A DNA stretch of 64,000 nucleotides from Natranaerovirga pectinivora (lineage in GTDB: Bacteria > Bacillota > Clostridia > Lachnospirales > DSM-24629): positions 248,001-312,000 of the forward strand of contig NZ_SMAL01000002.1 in the NCBI RefSeq assembly GCF_004342165.1, read 5' to 3'. The translations under genes and the position numbers were made by a program. Positions 55,356-64,000 of this stretch are shown one piece after another. The notes under the pieces were generated by a model. It saw only the letters and a program-made list of their open reading frames with translations. It was not told the origin of the DNA and ran no database searches. Positions within the stretch are counted from its first letter, which is position 1. The number at the start of each line of letters is the position of its first letter.

Positions 55356-55390
55356 AAAAGGCTATCGTTAAACGATAGTCCTTTTGTTTT
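55356..55390 (+). terminator. terminator of the TRAP operon
   Basis: AAAAGGCTATCGTT (55356-55369) pairs with AACGATAGTCCTTTT (55371-55385) with one bulged base, followed by GTTTT. Confidence 0.75.
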
Positions 55391-55421
55391 ATATCCTAGG
55401 AAATATGATGATAAAAAATTT

Positions 55422-55450
55422 TTGACAATTATAAATCCTTAGATTAGAAT
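55422..55450 (+). promoter_or_regulatory. sigma-A promoter of the TRAP-sensor operon
   Basis: TTGACA (55422-55427), 17 bases, TAGAAT (55445-55450): strong, so the sensing genes are expressed separately from the transporter. Confidence 0.7.
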
Positions 55451-55465
55451 TAATTAAAAGAATCT

Positions 55466-56455
55466 ATGGGTGAGATGGTGAAGGATATGATTAAAAAAAG
55501 CATCATAATGAGCATTATTTTATTATTGGTATATGGTTTGTATAATATCGAAATGACCAATAGTAAAAAAGATCAAAAAATGGAAGAAAATACAAATCCT
55601 ATTGTTTTTAGATTAGCAGAAACCATGCCTAAAGATCATCCTTCTGCTCAAGCATCTCAATACTTTGCCAACTTAGTAAATGAAAAATCAGAGGGGAAAA
55701 TTAATATAAAGGTTTATTATGATGGAAAATTAGGGAATCCCAAAGAAATATTAGAGCAAATCCAATTTGGTGGAATTGCTATGGCTAGGGTAAATGGCCT
55801 TGAGCTAGTTGAAATGGTAACAGATTTGGAATATTTTTTAAAACCACAAATATATAATAATGCAGATGATTTAATGGGTTGGATAGAATATAATCAAGAT
55901 AATATCATTGATAGGACGCAGATGGAAAGGATAACACCTTTGGTATGGTATTATCCAGATTTAAGATGTTTTTATAGTGATAAAATATCTTTTAGGAATG
56001 TGTTAAAATTCCAAAATAAAAAAATACAGACAGCACCTTCTTCTATAATGAAAAATGCTATGAAAACCTTAGGTGCCCAAGCTGTTGATTCAATAATGGC
56101 AGATACCTATAAATCTTTAAGTACAGGGTATATTGATGGGGGAGAAGCAACCTTATCTGAGTTTGTTCTAAGTAACCACTACCATTATATTAAACATATA
56201 ACATTAAGTGAATACATTTTAGTGCCTGATGTTTTGATTATAAACACAGGGACTTTTGCGATGTTAGACAAACAAGACAGAGATTTGATACAAGAATGTG
56301 CAGAAGAAACTTATAAGTATCATAAAGAGGTATTAAAAGATTTTCAAGTACAATGGATTAATACACTAAGATTTGAAAAAGATTTATTTATAGAAAATAA
56401 AAGTTTTAAAGAAGAGATGAATCACCTTTTTAGCTCAAGTTCAGGTGGTGAGTAA
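55466..56455 (+). CDS. DctP-like binding protein linked to a sensor kinase
   Basis: The 329-residue product is a second DctP-family protein (FRLAETMPKDHPSAQASQYF, VYYDGKLGNPKEILEQI, a YPDLRCFYSD segment) but has a non-cleaved-looking membrane anchor (about residues 8-26) instead of a lipobox. It abuts the kinase gene, so I infer that it presents ligand to the kinase. Several starts are possible (ATG 55466, ATG 55475, GTG 55478, ATG 55487), because purine-rich sequence runs through the area. Confidence 0.85.
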   Translation: MGEMVKDMIKKSIIMSIILLLVYGLYNIEMTNSKKDQKMEENTNPIVFRLAETMPKDHPSAQASQYFANLVNEKSEGKINIKVYYDGKLGNPKEILEQIQFGGIAMARVNGLELVEMVTDLEYFLKPQIYNNADDLMGWIEYNQDNIIDRTQMERITPLVWYYPDLRCFYSDKISFRNVLKFQNKKIQTAPSSIMKNAMKTLGAQAVDSIMADTYKSLSTGYIDGGEATLSEFVLSNHYHYIKHITLSEYILVPDVLIINTGTFAMLDKQDRDLIQECAEETYKYHKEVLKDFQVQWINTLRFEKDLFIENKSFKEEMNHLFSSSSGGE

Positions 56456-57946
56456 ATGATATTAAAAAGATGGATTGAAGTCTTAAAATTTTCATTAAGT
56501 GCCAAATTAAATTTTATAATGGGTATTATTGTTTGTCTTTTCATTGTTTTCTCTATTTACAACAATGCTTTATTAGATAGATTCAGTACAGAACACGAAA
56601 AAAGAGTAAATCTATATAATTCTATATTAGAATTAAAGCATACATTTAATAATAGTGATATAGCTATTAATGAATATTTTAGAAGTGGTAATCGGACCAA
56701 TCTTGCAGAATTTAACAACCTATCAAATAATGTAAGAATAATATTAGTAGAACTATCTTATAAAATGGAAAGTGATGAACAAATCTACTTATTACAGAGT
56801 ATTGATAATTCATTTAAATCCTATTATAGTGAAAGCTCTAATGCGTCATTTTTGTACAATAGAAATAATTATGAGTATTATGATAAAATGTTTTATGCGC
56901 ATAAAATAAATAAGTACTTATTGAGATATTCTGATGAATTGCTTGAATTGGTTTTGGAGGAAAGTGTCATAGCTAACACAAAATTAACCAATATGCAAAA
57001 GGTTTTAAGTTTTTGGAATGGCGTTGTTATTGTATCATTGGTATTCTTTTTCTTAAGTTGTATCACGTATATTAATGTGAATGTTACCAAGCCATTAAAT
57101 GCACTTTCAAATCAAGCTAAAGAAATTTCTAGAGGGAATTTTAATGTTAAAGTAGAAGTGAAGAATTCACAAAATACAATTGGTATTTTATCTAAAGCTT
57201 TTAATGGAATGGTAAAAAATATTAAAGAGATGATGGAAAGCATTCAAGAAAATATAAAAGTAGAAAAGCAACTGTTAGAGGAACAAAGGAAAAATGTGGA
57301 ATACAAAGAATTGTTAAATCAAGCAACTTTTTTAGCATTGCAAACACAAACCAATCCCCATTTTTTATTTAATACGCTTAATAGCATTAGTAGAACAATA
57401 ACTTTTGGTAAAAATGATCAAGCAATAAAAATGATTGATTCATTGGCAACATTATTAAGATATAATTTAGAAGATGCAGAAGTATCGGTAACTTTAGAAG
57501 AAGAAATTAATATAACAAAAGAATATTTGAATATACAAAAGTTTAGATTTTCTGATCGAATACAAGCTGAAATTTTATGTGAAGATGATATAGAGAAAAC
57601 ATTAATGATACCAAGATTTACCCTACAACCTTTAGTAGAAAATGCAATTATTCATGGACTAGAACCTAAAGAAGAAGGTGGGAAAATCAGAATCATTGTT
57701 AAAAGAGAAGGTCACCATGGCATCATTAAAATTATTGATAACGGGTTAGGTATATCAAAAAGCAAACTAGAAAAAATAAAGAATAATACAATAGAAGGAC
57801 CTACTAAAAGTATTGGCCTTAAAAACACACAACAAAGAATTCAGATATTTACTGGGTGTGAGCAATCCTTTCAAATTAAAAGTAAAGAGAAGATGGGAAC
57901 AATTGTTAAGATATCTTTATTGTTAACGGAGGAAAACGATGTATAA
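56456..57946 (+). CDS. YesM/LytS-type sensor histidine kinase
   Basis: The 496-residue product has two membrane segments (about 20-38 and 182-204) around an external helical sensor of about 140 residues, a HAMP domain (NVTKPLNALSNQAKEISRGN), the His-kinase motif QTNPHFLFNTLNSISR, and the HATPase region PLVENAIIHGLEP with DNGLGISKSKL. The start directly abuts the stop of the preceding gene, with GGTGG as ribosome site. With the AraC-type regulator it forms a YesMN-like pair that probably controls the TRAP genes. Confidence 0.92.
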   Translation: MILKRWIEVLKFSLSAKLNFIMGIIVCLFIVFSIYNNALLDRFSTEHEKRVNLYNSILELKHTFNNSDIAINEYFRSGNRTNLAEFNNLSNNVRIILVELSYKMESDEQIYLLQSIDNSFKSYYSESSNASFLYNRNNYEYYDKMFYAHKINKYLLRYSDELLELVLEESVIANTKLTNMQKVLSFWNGVVIVSLVFFFLSCITYINVNVTKPLNALSNQAKEISRGNFNVKVEVKNSQNTIGILSKAFNGMVKNIKEMMESIQENIKVEKQLLEEQRKNVEYKELLNQATFLALQTQTNPHFLFNTLNSISRTITFGKNDQAIKMIDSLATLLRYNLEDAEVSVTLEEEINITKEYLNIQKFRFSDRIQAEILCEDDIEKTLMIPRFTLQPLVENAIIHGLEPKEEGGKIRIIVKREGHHGIIKIIDNGLGISKSKLEKIKNNTIEGPTKSIGLKNTQQRIQIFTGCEQSFQIKSKEKMGTIVKISLLLTEENDV

Positions 57947-59129
57947 ATTATTAATTGCAGATGATGAAGCTCTTGAAAGAGAGGCGTTGAAATACTTTGT
58001 AACCCAATCTGAATTAGAAATTAGTTCAATTATTGAAAGTGCTACAGGTACAGAAACCGTTAAGAAAGTTTTGTTAGAAAAGCCAGACATTATATTGTTA
58101 GATATAAATATGCCAGGGCTAAATGGATTAGAGGCTCTTGAAAGAATTCAAGTAGCAAATGATAAAACAAAAGTTATTTTTTCTACAGCATATAATTATT
58201 TTGAATATGCAATTAAGGCATTGCAATTGGGTGCAATGGATTTTATGGTTAAACCTGTAAAACAGGAACAAGTTATTACTATATTGAATAAAGCAATTGA
58301 TCAACTTGATGGTGAAAAAGAAAAAAAATCACAGAATCTAAAAATAAATGAAATGATTGAATATATGGGGAAAAAAATTGTTCGTGAATTGATATGTGGC
58401 AATATCACTGAAGATGTATTGTTTTACCTTGAAGCTATGAATATAGGATTGGATAGTAGTGGAAACTGCTTTTTTATTCGACTTGAAGAAGAGTTTCGAG
58501 TTAGTGAACAGAAAAGAGTTGTAATAACTTTAAAAAAAGAATTTGAAAATATTGGATGTAAGACTTTATTAAACTGGAAAAATAATACATTAACAATACT
58601 TATGTTTAATCAAAAAGATATATCAAATGACCTTATAGATACTGTAATGAAAAAATTATTATTTACAGTGCTTAAAAAACATAACTTAGTTTATTCTATA
58701 GGAATTGGGTTGCCATTTGAAGAAATTAGTCAAATAGAAGAAAGTTATAATTATGCTAGAAGTACAATAGGTGATTTACCTGTTCAAGAAATTGAAAAAG
58801 AACAAGAGTATGATGGACCAACTGGAGTTAAAGAAATATGTGAATTTATTGAAGAAAACTATAACTCTAAGATTAATTTAGATGATATTGCTAATGCCGC
58901 TGGTTTTAGTAAATATCATATAAGCAGAATATTTAAACAACATATGGGAACAACAATTATTGATTATTTAACACAGAAGAGGATTAATAAAGCGAGAGAA
59001 TTATTAAAAGAAGGCAATTATAGCATAAAGCAAATTAGTTCAATGGTGGGTTATTCAGATCCTAATTATTTTACATGGACGTTTAAAAAAATAGAAGGGG
59101 TATCTCCTGTAAAGTATCGTTATAAATAG
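57939..59129 (+). CDS. YesN-type response regulator with AraC DNA-binding domain
   Basis: The 396-residue product has a receiver domain (LLIADDEALEREAL, phosphorylated Asp in DIILLDINMPGLNG, KPVKQEQV), a middle helical region, and a C-terminal AraC domain (about 300-396: NLDDIANAAGFSKYHISRIF, QISSMVGYSDPNYFTWTFKK). GGAGG lies 7 bases before the ATG, and the gene overlaps the kinase end by 8 bases. Confidence 0.93.
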   Translation: MYKLLIADDEALEREALKYFVTQSELEISSIIESATGTETVKKVLLEKPDIILLDINMPGLNGLEALERIQVANDKTKVIFSTAYNYFEYAIKALQLGAMDFMVKPVKQEQVITILNKAIDQLDGEKEKKSQNLKINEMIEYMGKKIVRELICGNITEDVLFYLEAMNIGLDSSGNCFFIRLEEEFRVSEQKRVVITLKKEFENIGCKTLLNWKNNTLTILMFNQKDISNDLIDTVMKKLLFTVLKKHNLVYSIGIGLPFEEISQIEESYNYARSTIGDLPVQEIEKEQEYDGPTGVKEICEFIEENYNSKINLDDIANAAGFSKYHISRIFKQHMGTTIIDYLTQKRINKARELLKEGNYSIKQISSMVGYSDPNYFTWTFKKIEGVSPVKYRYK

Positions 59130-59386
59130 AGTAACAGATTGTGTTTTAATTCGACACTATGTTACAATATGCTTTATTCTGGTTTATTGGGACGATTGGA
59201 AAATTTTACCCCTATTGCATTAATGGTTCCTAAAGCTTGGAGAAATGGGATGTAATTAAAAAAAACTTCTATGCCATAGATTACATGAATAAAAGAAAAG
59301 TTAAAACACAAAACTAAACAGTAAGAATTCTTATATTTATAATTACCTTTTAATTTGCTACTAAATATGTTTTAAGGAGGAAATTA

Positions 59387-59719
59387 ATGTTTTGTTATAA
59401 ATGTGGAAATGAAATAGATGATGAAGCAGAAATATGTACTCAATGTGGTGTAAGAGTTAAAGAATTACCAGAGCCTAAGAAAAAAAATACCTTTGGCATA
59501 TGGGGGTTTGTATTAGCAGGTATAGGATTTTTTATACCTATTATATTTTTAGATTTGCTTACAAGTATAGCAGGGGTAGGGTTGTCAACTGTAGGCTTAT
59601 TAAAAAAAGATGAAGGCAAGGGTTTTGCCATAGCAGGTCTTGTAATAGGTATACTTGGTATTATTGCTGCATTAGTATTATTGATTACTGAGCCTGAGTT
59701 TTATTCTGAATTATGGTAA
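59387..59719 (+). CDS. zinc-ribbon membrane protein (DUF4190-like)
   Basis: The 110-residue product has an N-terminal zinc ribbon (CYKCG, 12 residues, CTQCG) and two membrane segments (about 39-60 and 79-101) separated by STVGLLKKDEGKGFAIAGLV, as in DUF4190 proteins. Function is unknown. AAGGAGG precedes the ATG. Confidence 0.8.
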   Translation: MFCYKCGNEIDDEAEICTQCGVRVKELPEPKKKNTFGIWGFVLAGIGFFIPIIFLDLLTSIAGVGLSTVGLLKKDEGKGFAIAGLVIGILGIIAALVLLITEPEFYSELW

Positions 59720-59853
59720 AATAGTATTGAAAAGTAGGACTTAGAGCCTGCTTTTTTTTGTATAAGTTATATGATTTCAGTTTTTAAATCATTGTGTTAT
59801 AATATAAAAATATAATTTTGAACCTTTATAAGATAACTAGAAGGAGATGTCAT

Positions 59854-61335
59854 ATGAATCAATTAAAGTATAATATTCAAAGGATAAATAAGTTTAATGT
59901 ATCATTAACATGGATTTTTTCTGTGGTGCTAACAGTTCAAGCCTTTTTTATTACAGGAATGGATAGAGGTGTTGCTGTACTTGTAACCACTTTAGCTGCA
60001 TCAATTGTTGCCACAACTGTTTTGGTGCTAAAATTGAAAGATAAAATAGCAGCAATTATAATACCCCTTTGCCCTGCTATAGCAGGTACTGTTCTAGCGA
60101 TTCAAGATGGAGGATCCTTAAGGATCTTTGTAGTATATTTAGTTGGGTCTTGTATGGCTGGGTTGTATTTTAATAAGAAATCTCTTTTAATATATACAAT
60201 TGCCCTTGATGGTGTTTTTATCTTGTCTTATTTTGTATTGAATAAACCATTAATGGGAGAGTATATTTCTAGTACAGAAGCATTGATCCAGTTTGGAATG
60301 ATGCATGTGGGAATTACTGTTCTTTATTTTCTAGCAAAATGGGGCAATGAATATTTAGAGATAGCATCTAAAAACGAAAAAGAGGCTATAAATCTACTAG
60401 AAGAATTACAAAGCACATTTGATGTTATTGAAGAAACAGCTGTCACTTTAAACAATAATATTGGTAGCTTCCTAGACAATATAGAAAAAGTATCCCAAAT
60501 AAGTGATTCCATAACAAAAGGAACGTTTGAAATTGCAAAAGGGACAGAAGAACAAACACATTCAATGTCTACAATACATACAATGATGCAAAAATCTTAT
60601 AATAAGTTGGAACATACCCTTATACAATCAAAATCAGTAGAAAATGTATCGCAAGATGTAGGTAAAATAGTATTAGAGAATGAGATAGAGATTAAAGCTC
60701 TTAACAATGGGATGAAGACTATTAGTTCTGCTGTTGAAAGCGGATTACAAACAGTTAGTGAGTTAGGAGAAAACTTAGTGCTTATTACAAAGTTTCTTTC
60801 CTCTATAACCAATATTGCAGAACAAACAAATTTATTAGCGTTAAATGCAGCGATAGAAGCTGCACGAGCAGGGGAGGCAGGTAAAGGATTTGCTGTAGTT
60901 GCTGATGAAATTCGAAAGTTATCAGAAGAAAGTAATAAAACTGCAAATGAAATAGGTAATATAATTAATATTTTGCATCAAAAAGCAAATGCTGCTATAG
61001 AGACTACTCAAAAAGGACATAAAGCAATAACAGAAGGAAGTATAGGGGTAAATAGATTAAATGAAAGCATTGAAAGTATGACCAGATCTTTTTCAGGGAT
61101 GGAGAAGTTTCTTCAAGAACAATTTAATTCAATAGAGGAAATGACAAGGTTATTTAATGATATGGAGAGCCACCTTGAAAGCAATGCTGCTATAATGGAA
61201 GAACATGCTGCAACTACAGAAGAAATAACAGTGACAATGGATGAACAAAATAATAATATAGGAGAAATGGTTAATATTATTATTAGTATTAAAAAAATGA
61301 GTGAACAAATGAAAAGCAAAATTAGTATAAGATAA
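59854..61335 (+). CDS. methyl-accepting chemotaxis protein
   Basis: The 493-residue product has about six N-terminal membrane segments (about 15-170) in place of a large external sensor, then a coiled signalling domain with the hairpin tip [20 protein letters not shown] and [18 protein letters not shown]. It signals to CheA; the stimulus is unknown. The start is ATG 59854 behind AAGGAG; an upstream in-frame ATG at 59818 has no ribosome site. Confidence 0.93.
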   Translation: MNQLKYNIQRINKFNVSLTWIFSVVLTVQAFFITGMDRGVAVLVTTLAASIVATTVLVLKLKDKIAAIIIPLCPAIAGTVLAIQDGGSLRIFVVYLVGSCMAGLYFNKKSLLIYTIALDGVFILSYFVLNKPLMGEYISSTEALIQFGMMHVGITVLYFLAKWGNEYLEIASKNEKEAINLLEELQSTFDVIEETAVTLNNNIGSFLDNIEKVSQISDSITKGTFEIAKGTEEQTHSMSTIHTMMQKSYNKLEHTLIQSKSVENVSQDVGKIVLENEIEIKALNNGMKTISSAVESGLQTVSELGENLVLITKFLSSITNIAEQTNLLALNAAIEAARAGEAGKGFAVVADEIRKLSEESNKTANEIGNIINILHQKANAAIETTQKGHKAITEGSIGVNRLNESIESMTRSFSGMEKFLQEQFNSIEEMTRLFNDMESHLESNAAIMEEHAATTEEITVTMDEQNNNIGEMVNIIISIKKMSEQMKSKISIR

Positions 61336-61386
61336 GGGTTTTCCATAATTGATAAGCAATCTCATATATGTCAGGAGGAATAATGT

Positions 61387-61878
61387 ATGGAAACGCAACA
61401 GACAAAGATGAAATGCTATTATTTAGGGAAAACATACCCATTAGATGTAAAAATAGATCCATCCACAAGGAAGGTAATCATAGAATTTGATGGAAAAAAA
61501 TTTTTATGTACAAGCCCACAGGAGGGAGAAATAGACCTATCTATTGCCCTTCAAAGTTTTTATATAAAAACAAGTCGAAAATTAATAGAAGAACGATTAA
61601 AATTATATCAGTCTCAATTTAAAGTAAAATATAAATCTTATTCCATAGAAAACGATTCATCCAAATGGGGAAGCTGTAGTTCAAAAAGGCATTTAACCTT
61701 TAATTGGAAGTTAATAATGTTTCCCATAGAGGCAATAGATTATGTTGTTATCCATGAACTCTGTCATTTGATTCATTTGAATCATGATCGATCTTTTTGG
61801 AGGTTGGTAGGTAAGGTTTGTCCTAATTATAAAGAAGCTATGGCTATACTCGGGACGGAAAAAACAAGAGATATGTAA
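61387..61878 (+). CDS. YgjP-like M48/SprT-type metallopeptidase
   Basis: The 163-residue product has the zinc motif HELCHLIHLNHDRSFW (HExxH, about residue 123) preceded by WGSCSSKRHLTFNWKLIM, as in the YgjP/DUF45 family. It is shorter than the usual 230 residues. It is cytoplasmic with an unknown target. AGGAGG precedes the ATG, and a terminator follows. Confidence 0.88.
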   Translation: METQQTKMKCYYLGKTYPLDVKIDPSTRKVIIEFDGKKFLCTSPQEGEIDLSIALQSFYIKTSRKLIEERLKLYQSQFKVKYKSYSIENDSSKWGSCSSKRHLTFNWKLIMFPIEAIDYVVIHELCHLIHLNHDRSFWRLVGKVCPNYKEAMAILGTEKTRDM

Positions 61879-61900
61879 TATACAAATAAAAAAGAAATTA

Positions 61901-61933
61901 AAAAAACTCTACTAATCACAGTAGAGTTTTTTT
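61901..61933 (+). terminator. terminator after the metallopeptidase gene
   Basis: AAAAAACTCTACT (61901-61913) pairs with AGTAGAGTTTTTT (61920-61932) over a 6-base loop; a T run completes it. Confidence 0.85.
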
Positions 61934-61944
61934 GATAATAAATA

Positions 61945-61990
61945 TTGACAAAAATGGTTATAATGTATATATTATATATATACATTATAA
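61945..61990 (+). promoter_or_regulatory. promoter and operator of the YtrA-type operon
   Basis: TTGACA (61945-61950), 17 bases, TATATT (61968-61973). A perfect 14-bp inverted repeat (61958-61971 with 61977-61990; half-site TTATAATGTATATA, 5-base spacer) covers the -10 and start region, so a bound GntR dimer would block transcription. Confidence 0.75.
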
Positions 61991-62003
61991 AAGGAGAGGT
62001 TAA

Positions 62004-62378
62004 GTGAATATAATTATTAGCAATTCAAGTGGAAAGCCAATATATGAACAAATAGCTTCTCAAATCAAAAATATGATTATTATAGGAGAGCTAAAAGCAG
62101 GGGATGCTCTTCCTTCTATGAGAGTTCTTGCTACTGAATTAAGAATTAGTGTTATAACCACCAAACGTGCCTATGAAGAATTAGAACGTGAGGGATTTAT
62201 TGAATCATTTACTGGGAAAGGAAGTTTTGTAGCGAATAAAAACATGGCGTTTATAAAAGAAGAAAAGCTTCGTAACATTGAAGAGTATATGCATAAAAGT
62301 GTTGAATCAGCCAATGTTTGTGGTATTGAACTTAAGGAATTAATAGAAATGTTAACATTAATTTATAAGGGAGAGTAG
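62004..62378 (+). CDS. GntR-family regulator, YtrA subfamily
   Basis: The 124-residue product has a GntR winged helix (IYEQIASQIKNMIIIGELKA, SMRVLATELRISVITTKRAY, EREGFIESFTGKGSFV) and only a short C-terminal helix, as in the YtrA subfamily that represses adjacent ABC transporter genes. The start is GTG 62004 with GGAGAGG upstream. The overlapping operator supports autorepression. Confidence 0.93.
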   Translation: MNIIISNSSGKPIYEQIASQIKNMIIIGELKAGDALPSMRVLATELRISVITTKRAYEELEREGFIESFTGKGSFVANKNMAFIKEEKLRNIEEYMHKSVESANVCGIELKELIEMLTLIYKGE

Positions 62379-62383
62379 AAAAA

Positions 62384-63229
62384 GTGGGTAATATTCTAGA
62401 ATTAAAAGACATCTCAAAAGAGTACGAAGGGTTTAAGTTAGACAATATCAACATTACATTACCTAGTGGCTATATTATGGGCTTTATTGGAGAGAATGGG
62501 GCAGGAAAAAGCACAACCATTAAAGTCATCTTAGATTTGATTCATAAAGATAGCGGTACTGTTAAAATACTAGGCAAAGACAGTAAAGAACTAAAGCTTG
62601 TAAAAGAAGATATAGGTGTTGTTATGGATGAAAGTTATCTACCAGAAACCCTTAATCTTAAAGAAGTTAATTTAATAATGAAGAATGTCTACAAAAAATG
62701 GGATAAGGAGGTCTTTAAATCTTACATTGATCGTTTTAATCTACCAAATAATAAAACAATCAAAGACTACTCTCGTGGTATGAAAATGAAACTGGCAATA
62801 AGCATAGCCCTTTCGCATGATCCTAAACTACTTATCCTAGATGAAGCAACCAGTGGCTTGGACCCTATGGTTAGAGATGAAATACTTGATGTTTTTTTAG
62901 AGTTTATAAGAGATGAACAACATTCAATTTTCATTTCTTCACATATTATAAGTGATTTAGAAAAGGTTTGTGATTACATTACATTAATCCATAAAGGAAA
63001 AATTGTTTTCACAGAAGAAAAAGATAATTTGCTTGAAAAGTACGGTATCCTAAAATGTTCACACTCAGAATTTGAAAAGATCAATAAAGAAAATGTAAAA
63101 GGGGTTAGAAAGAATCAGTTTGGAGTAGAAGCATTAGTACTTAAGAGAAAAATATCTGGGAAATATGTGATTGATCCAGCAAATATCGAAGATATTATGT
63201 TATATCATATAAAGGAGAGGGTTCAATGA
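62384..63229 (+). CDS. ABC transporter ATPase (YtrB-like)
   Basis: The 281-residue product has Walker A GENGAGKST (about residue 36), signature YSRGMKMKLAISIAL and Walker B LLILDEATSGLDP, as in YtrB/BcrA-type ATPases. The start is GTG 62384 with GGAGAG upstream, 5 bases after the GntR stop. It is coupled to the permease by a 4-base ATGA overlap. Confidence 0.93.
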   Translation: MGNILELKDISKEYEGFKLDNINITLPSGYIMGFIGENGAGKSTTIKVILDLIHKDSGTVKILGKDSKELKLVKEDIGVVMDESYLPETLNLKEVNLIMKNVYKKWDKEVFKSYIDRFNLPNNKTIKDYSRGMKMKLAISIALSHDPKLLILDEATSGLDPMVRDEILDVFLEFIRDEQHSIFISSHIISDLEKVCDYITLIHKGKIVFTEEKDNLLEKYGILKCSHSEFEKINKENVKGVRKNQFGVEALVLKRKISGKYVIDPANIEDIMLYHIKERVQ

Positions 63230-63837
63230 TAGGATTGCTTTTAAAAGATTTAATAACTTTAAAAGATCAAGGAAAAATGATTATTGTTTTACTCGTATTT
63301 TATTCTTTTATTGCAGTAGGTAGTGGCAATAATTTAATGTTCGGAATGATGATTGCAATTTTATGCGCCATGCTGCCTATTACAGTTATGGGGTTTGATG
63401 AAAAAGCAAAATGGGATAAGTATGCATTGTCCATGCCTATATCTAGATTTGAAGTTGTTATGAGTAAGTATCTTCTTGGTATATGCTTTTTTATTCTCGG
63501 GTTTGTTGTAAATGTAATATTTAATCTTTTTACAACTTCACAAGGATTAATGGATATTGTAGAAATGTCATTAGGTGTAGTAGGAATAGGTGTCATTTAC
63601 CTATGTTTTGTATTGCCTTTATTATTCAAATTTGGGGTAGAAAAAGGCAGGTTTTTTTTGATGTTGGTCATGTTTATTCCATTGGGGATAGGGATACTCT
63701 TAAATAAACTTGGTTTTGTGATGCCGCCGAAAGAAACGATAGATACAATGATGGCTTTTATACCCTTATTAAGTATTATTATATTTTTTTGCTCTATAGG
63801 CCTTTCTTATAGTATATACAGTAAAAAAGAGTTGTAA
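63226..63837 (+). CDS. ABC-2 type permease
   Basis: The 203-residue product has six hydrophobic segments and the pattern of short ABC-2 permeases (MIGLLLKDLITLKDQGK start, DEKAKWDKYALSMPISRFEV). It is paired with the ATPase. Substrate unknown; similar GntR-ABC operons respond to cell-wall stress. AAGGAGAGG precedes the ATG. Confidence 0.88.
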   Translation: MIGLLLKDLITLKDQGKMIIVLLVFYSFIAVGSGNNLMFGMMIAILCAMLPITVMGFDEKAKWDKYALSMPISRFEVVMSKYLLGICFFILGFVVNVIFNLFTTSQGLMDIVEMSLGVVGIGVIYLCFVLPLLFKFGVEKGRFFLMLVMFIPLGIGILLNKLGFVMPPKETIDTMMAFIPLLSIIIFFCSIGLSYSIYSKKEL

Positions 63838-63892
63838 AGCCTTAATTAGAGTCGATATTTTATACCAGTGACTAAATAAAAGGAGAGATTTT

Positions 63893-64000
63893 ATGGCAAT
63901 AGTAGAAGTTACAGTTATACCTGTTGGAACTGGCAGTACCAGTGTAAGTCAATACGTAGCAAAGTGTCAAAAGGTTCTTGAACTAGAAAAAGAAATACAA
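63893..64000 (+). CDS. MTH1187-family thiamine-binding protein, cut by the window end
   Basis: 36 codons are visible from ATG 63893, behind AGGAGAG. MAIVEVTVIPVGTGSTSVSQ, then a YVAKCQKVLE helix, is the usual start of the DUF77/MTH1187-type thiamine-binding proteins of about 95 residues. The C-terminus lies beyond the window. Confidence 0.75.
   Translation, partial: MAIVEVTVIPVGTGSTSVSQYVAKCQKVLELEKEIQ

Overview
The window is AT-rich, single-contig bacterial DNA with strong AGGAGG-type ribosome binding sites, frequent TTG and GTG starts, SLH-domain envelope proteins, spore-associated genes (collagen-like exosporium-type proteins, a DUF2642 protein, a Cse60-like protein) and low-GC two-component and ABC modules. 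This points to a spore-forming member of the Clostridia (Bacillota); I cannot name the genus from sequence alone.

Left part (1-8.5 kb): the end of a secreted protein, then the trans-translation cluster rnr - DUF421 - smpB - ssrA. The 3' end of ssrA is repeated as an imperfect 27-base direct repeat about 3.26 kb downstream. The DNA between the repeats (an HTH-methyltransferase gene coupled to purC, a remnant, and a DUF4362 protein) looks like a small decayed island inserted at tmRNA. No integrase is left.

8.5-15.5 kb: small regulators (CD3324 family), a double-GNAT acetyltransferase, csaA, and a MutS2-like ATPase lacking the Smr nuclease domain. The MutS2-like gene sits behind a leader of about 340 nt with a consensus promoter, a short peptide ORF and three hairpins ending in an intrinsic terminator. 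This is the architecture used by ribosome-targeting-antibiotic resistance genes. An ABC-F ATPase lies convergent to it.

15.8-21 kb: a spore-surface cassette: two collagen-like (Gly-X-Y) proteins, one with a BclA-like head and one with a beta-helix head, flank two paralogous glycosyltransferases, and a DUF2642 protein follows. Both collagen genes have an AC-N16-CATANNNT promoter of the sigma-K type.

21-30 kb: pentapeptide-repeat protein; a stretch of gene remains (an internally deleted AraC/GyrI regulator, an orphan promoter-terminator transcript, a gene tail and a gene head); a methyltransferase; an SLH-polysaccharide deacetylase; a HIT protein; a YdeI-like protein; an EFR1 ferredoxin-flavodoxin; and a DMT transporter.

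30-45 kb: two peptide-antibiotic-type sensing/transport modules (a BceRS-BceAB-like set, and a permease-ATPase-regulator-kinase set), separated by an enolase-superfamily enzyme and an SLH protein; then a DUF4334 protein, a membrane protein and a Cse60-like protein.

45-64 kb: parvulin, mutY, a 1125-residue protein with four CbxX/SpoVK-type AAA+ modules (two intact, two degenerate), a probable baeRF release-factor-like protein, a TRAP transporter with its own sensing operon (an extra DctP-like protein, YesM-type kinase, YesN-type regulator), a chemoreceptor, a YgjP-like metallopeptidase, an autoregulated YtrA-type GntR-ABC operon, and the start of a thiamine-binding MTH1187-type protein.
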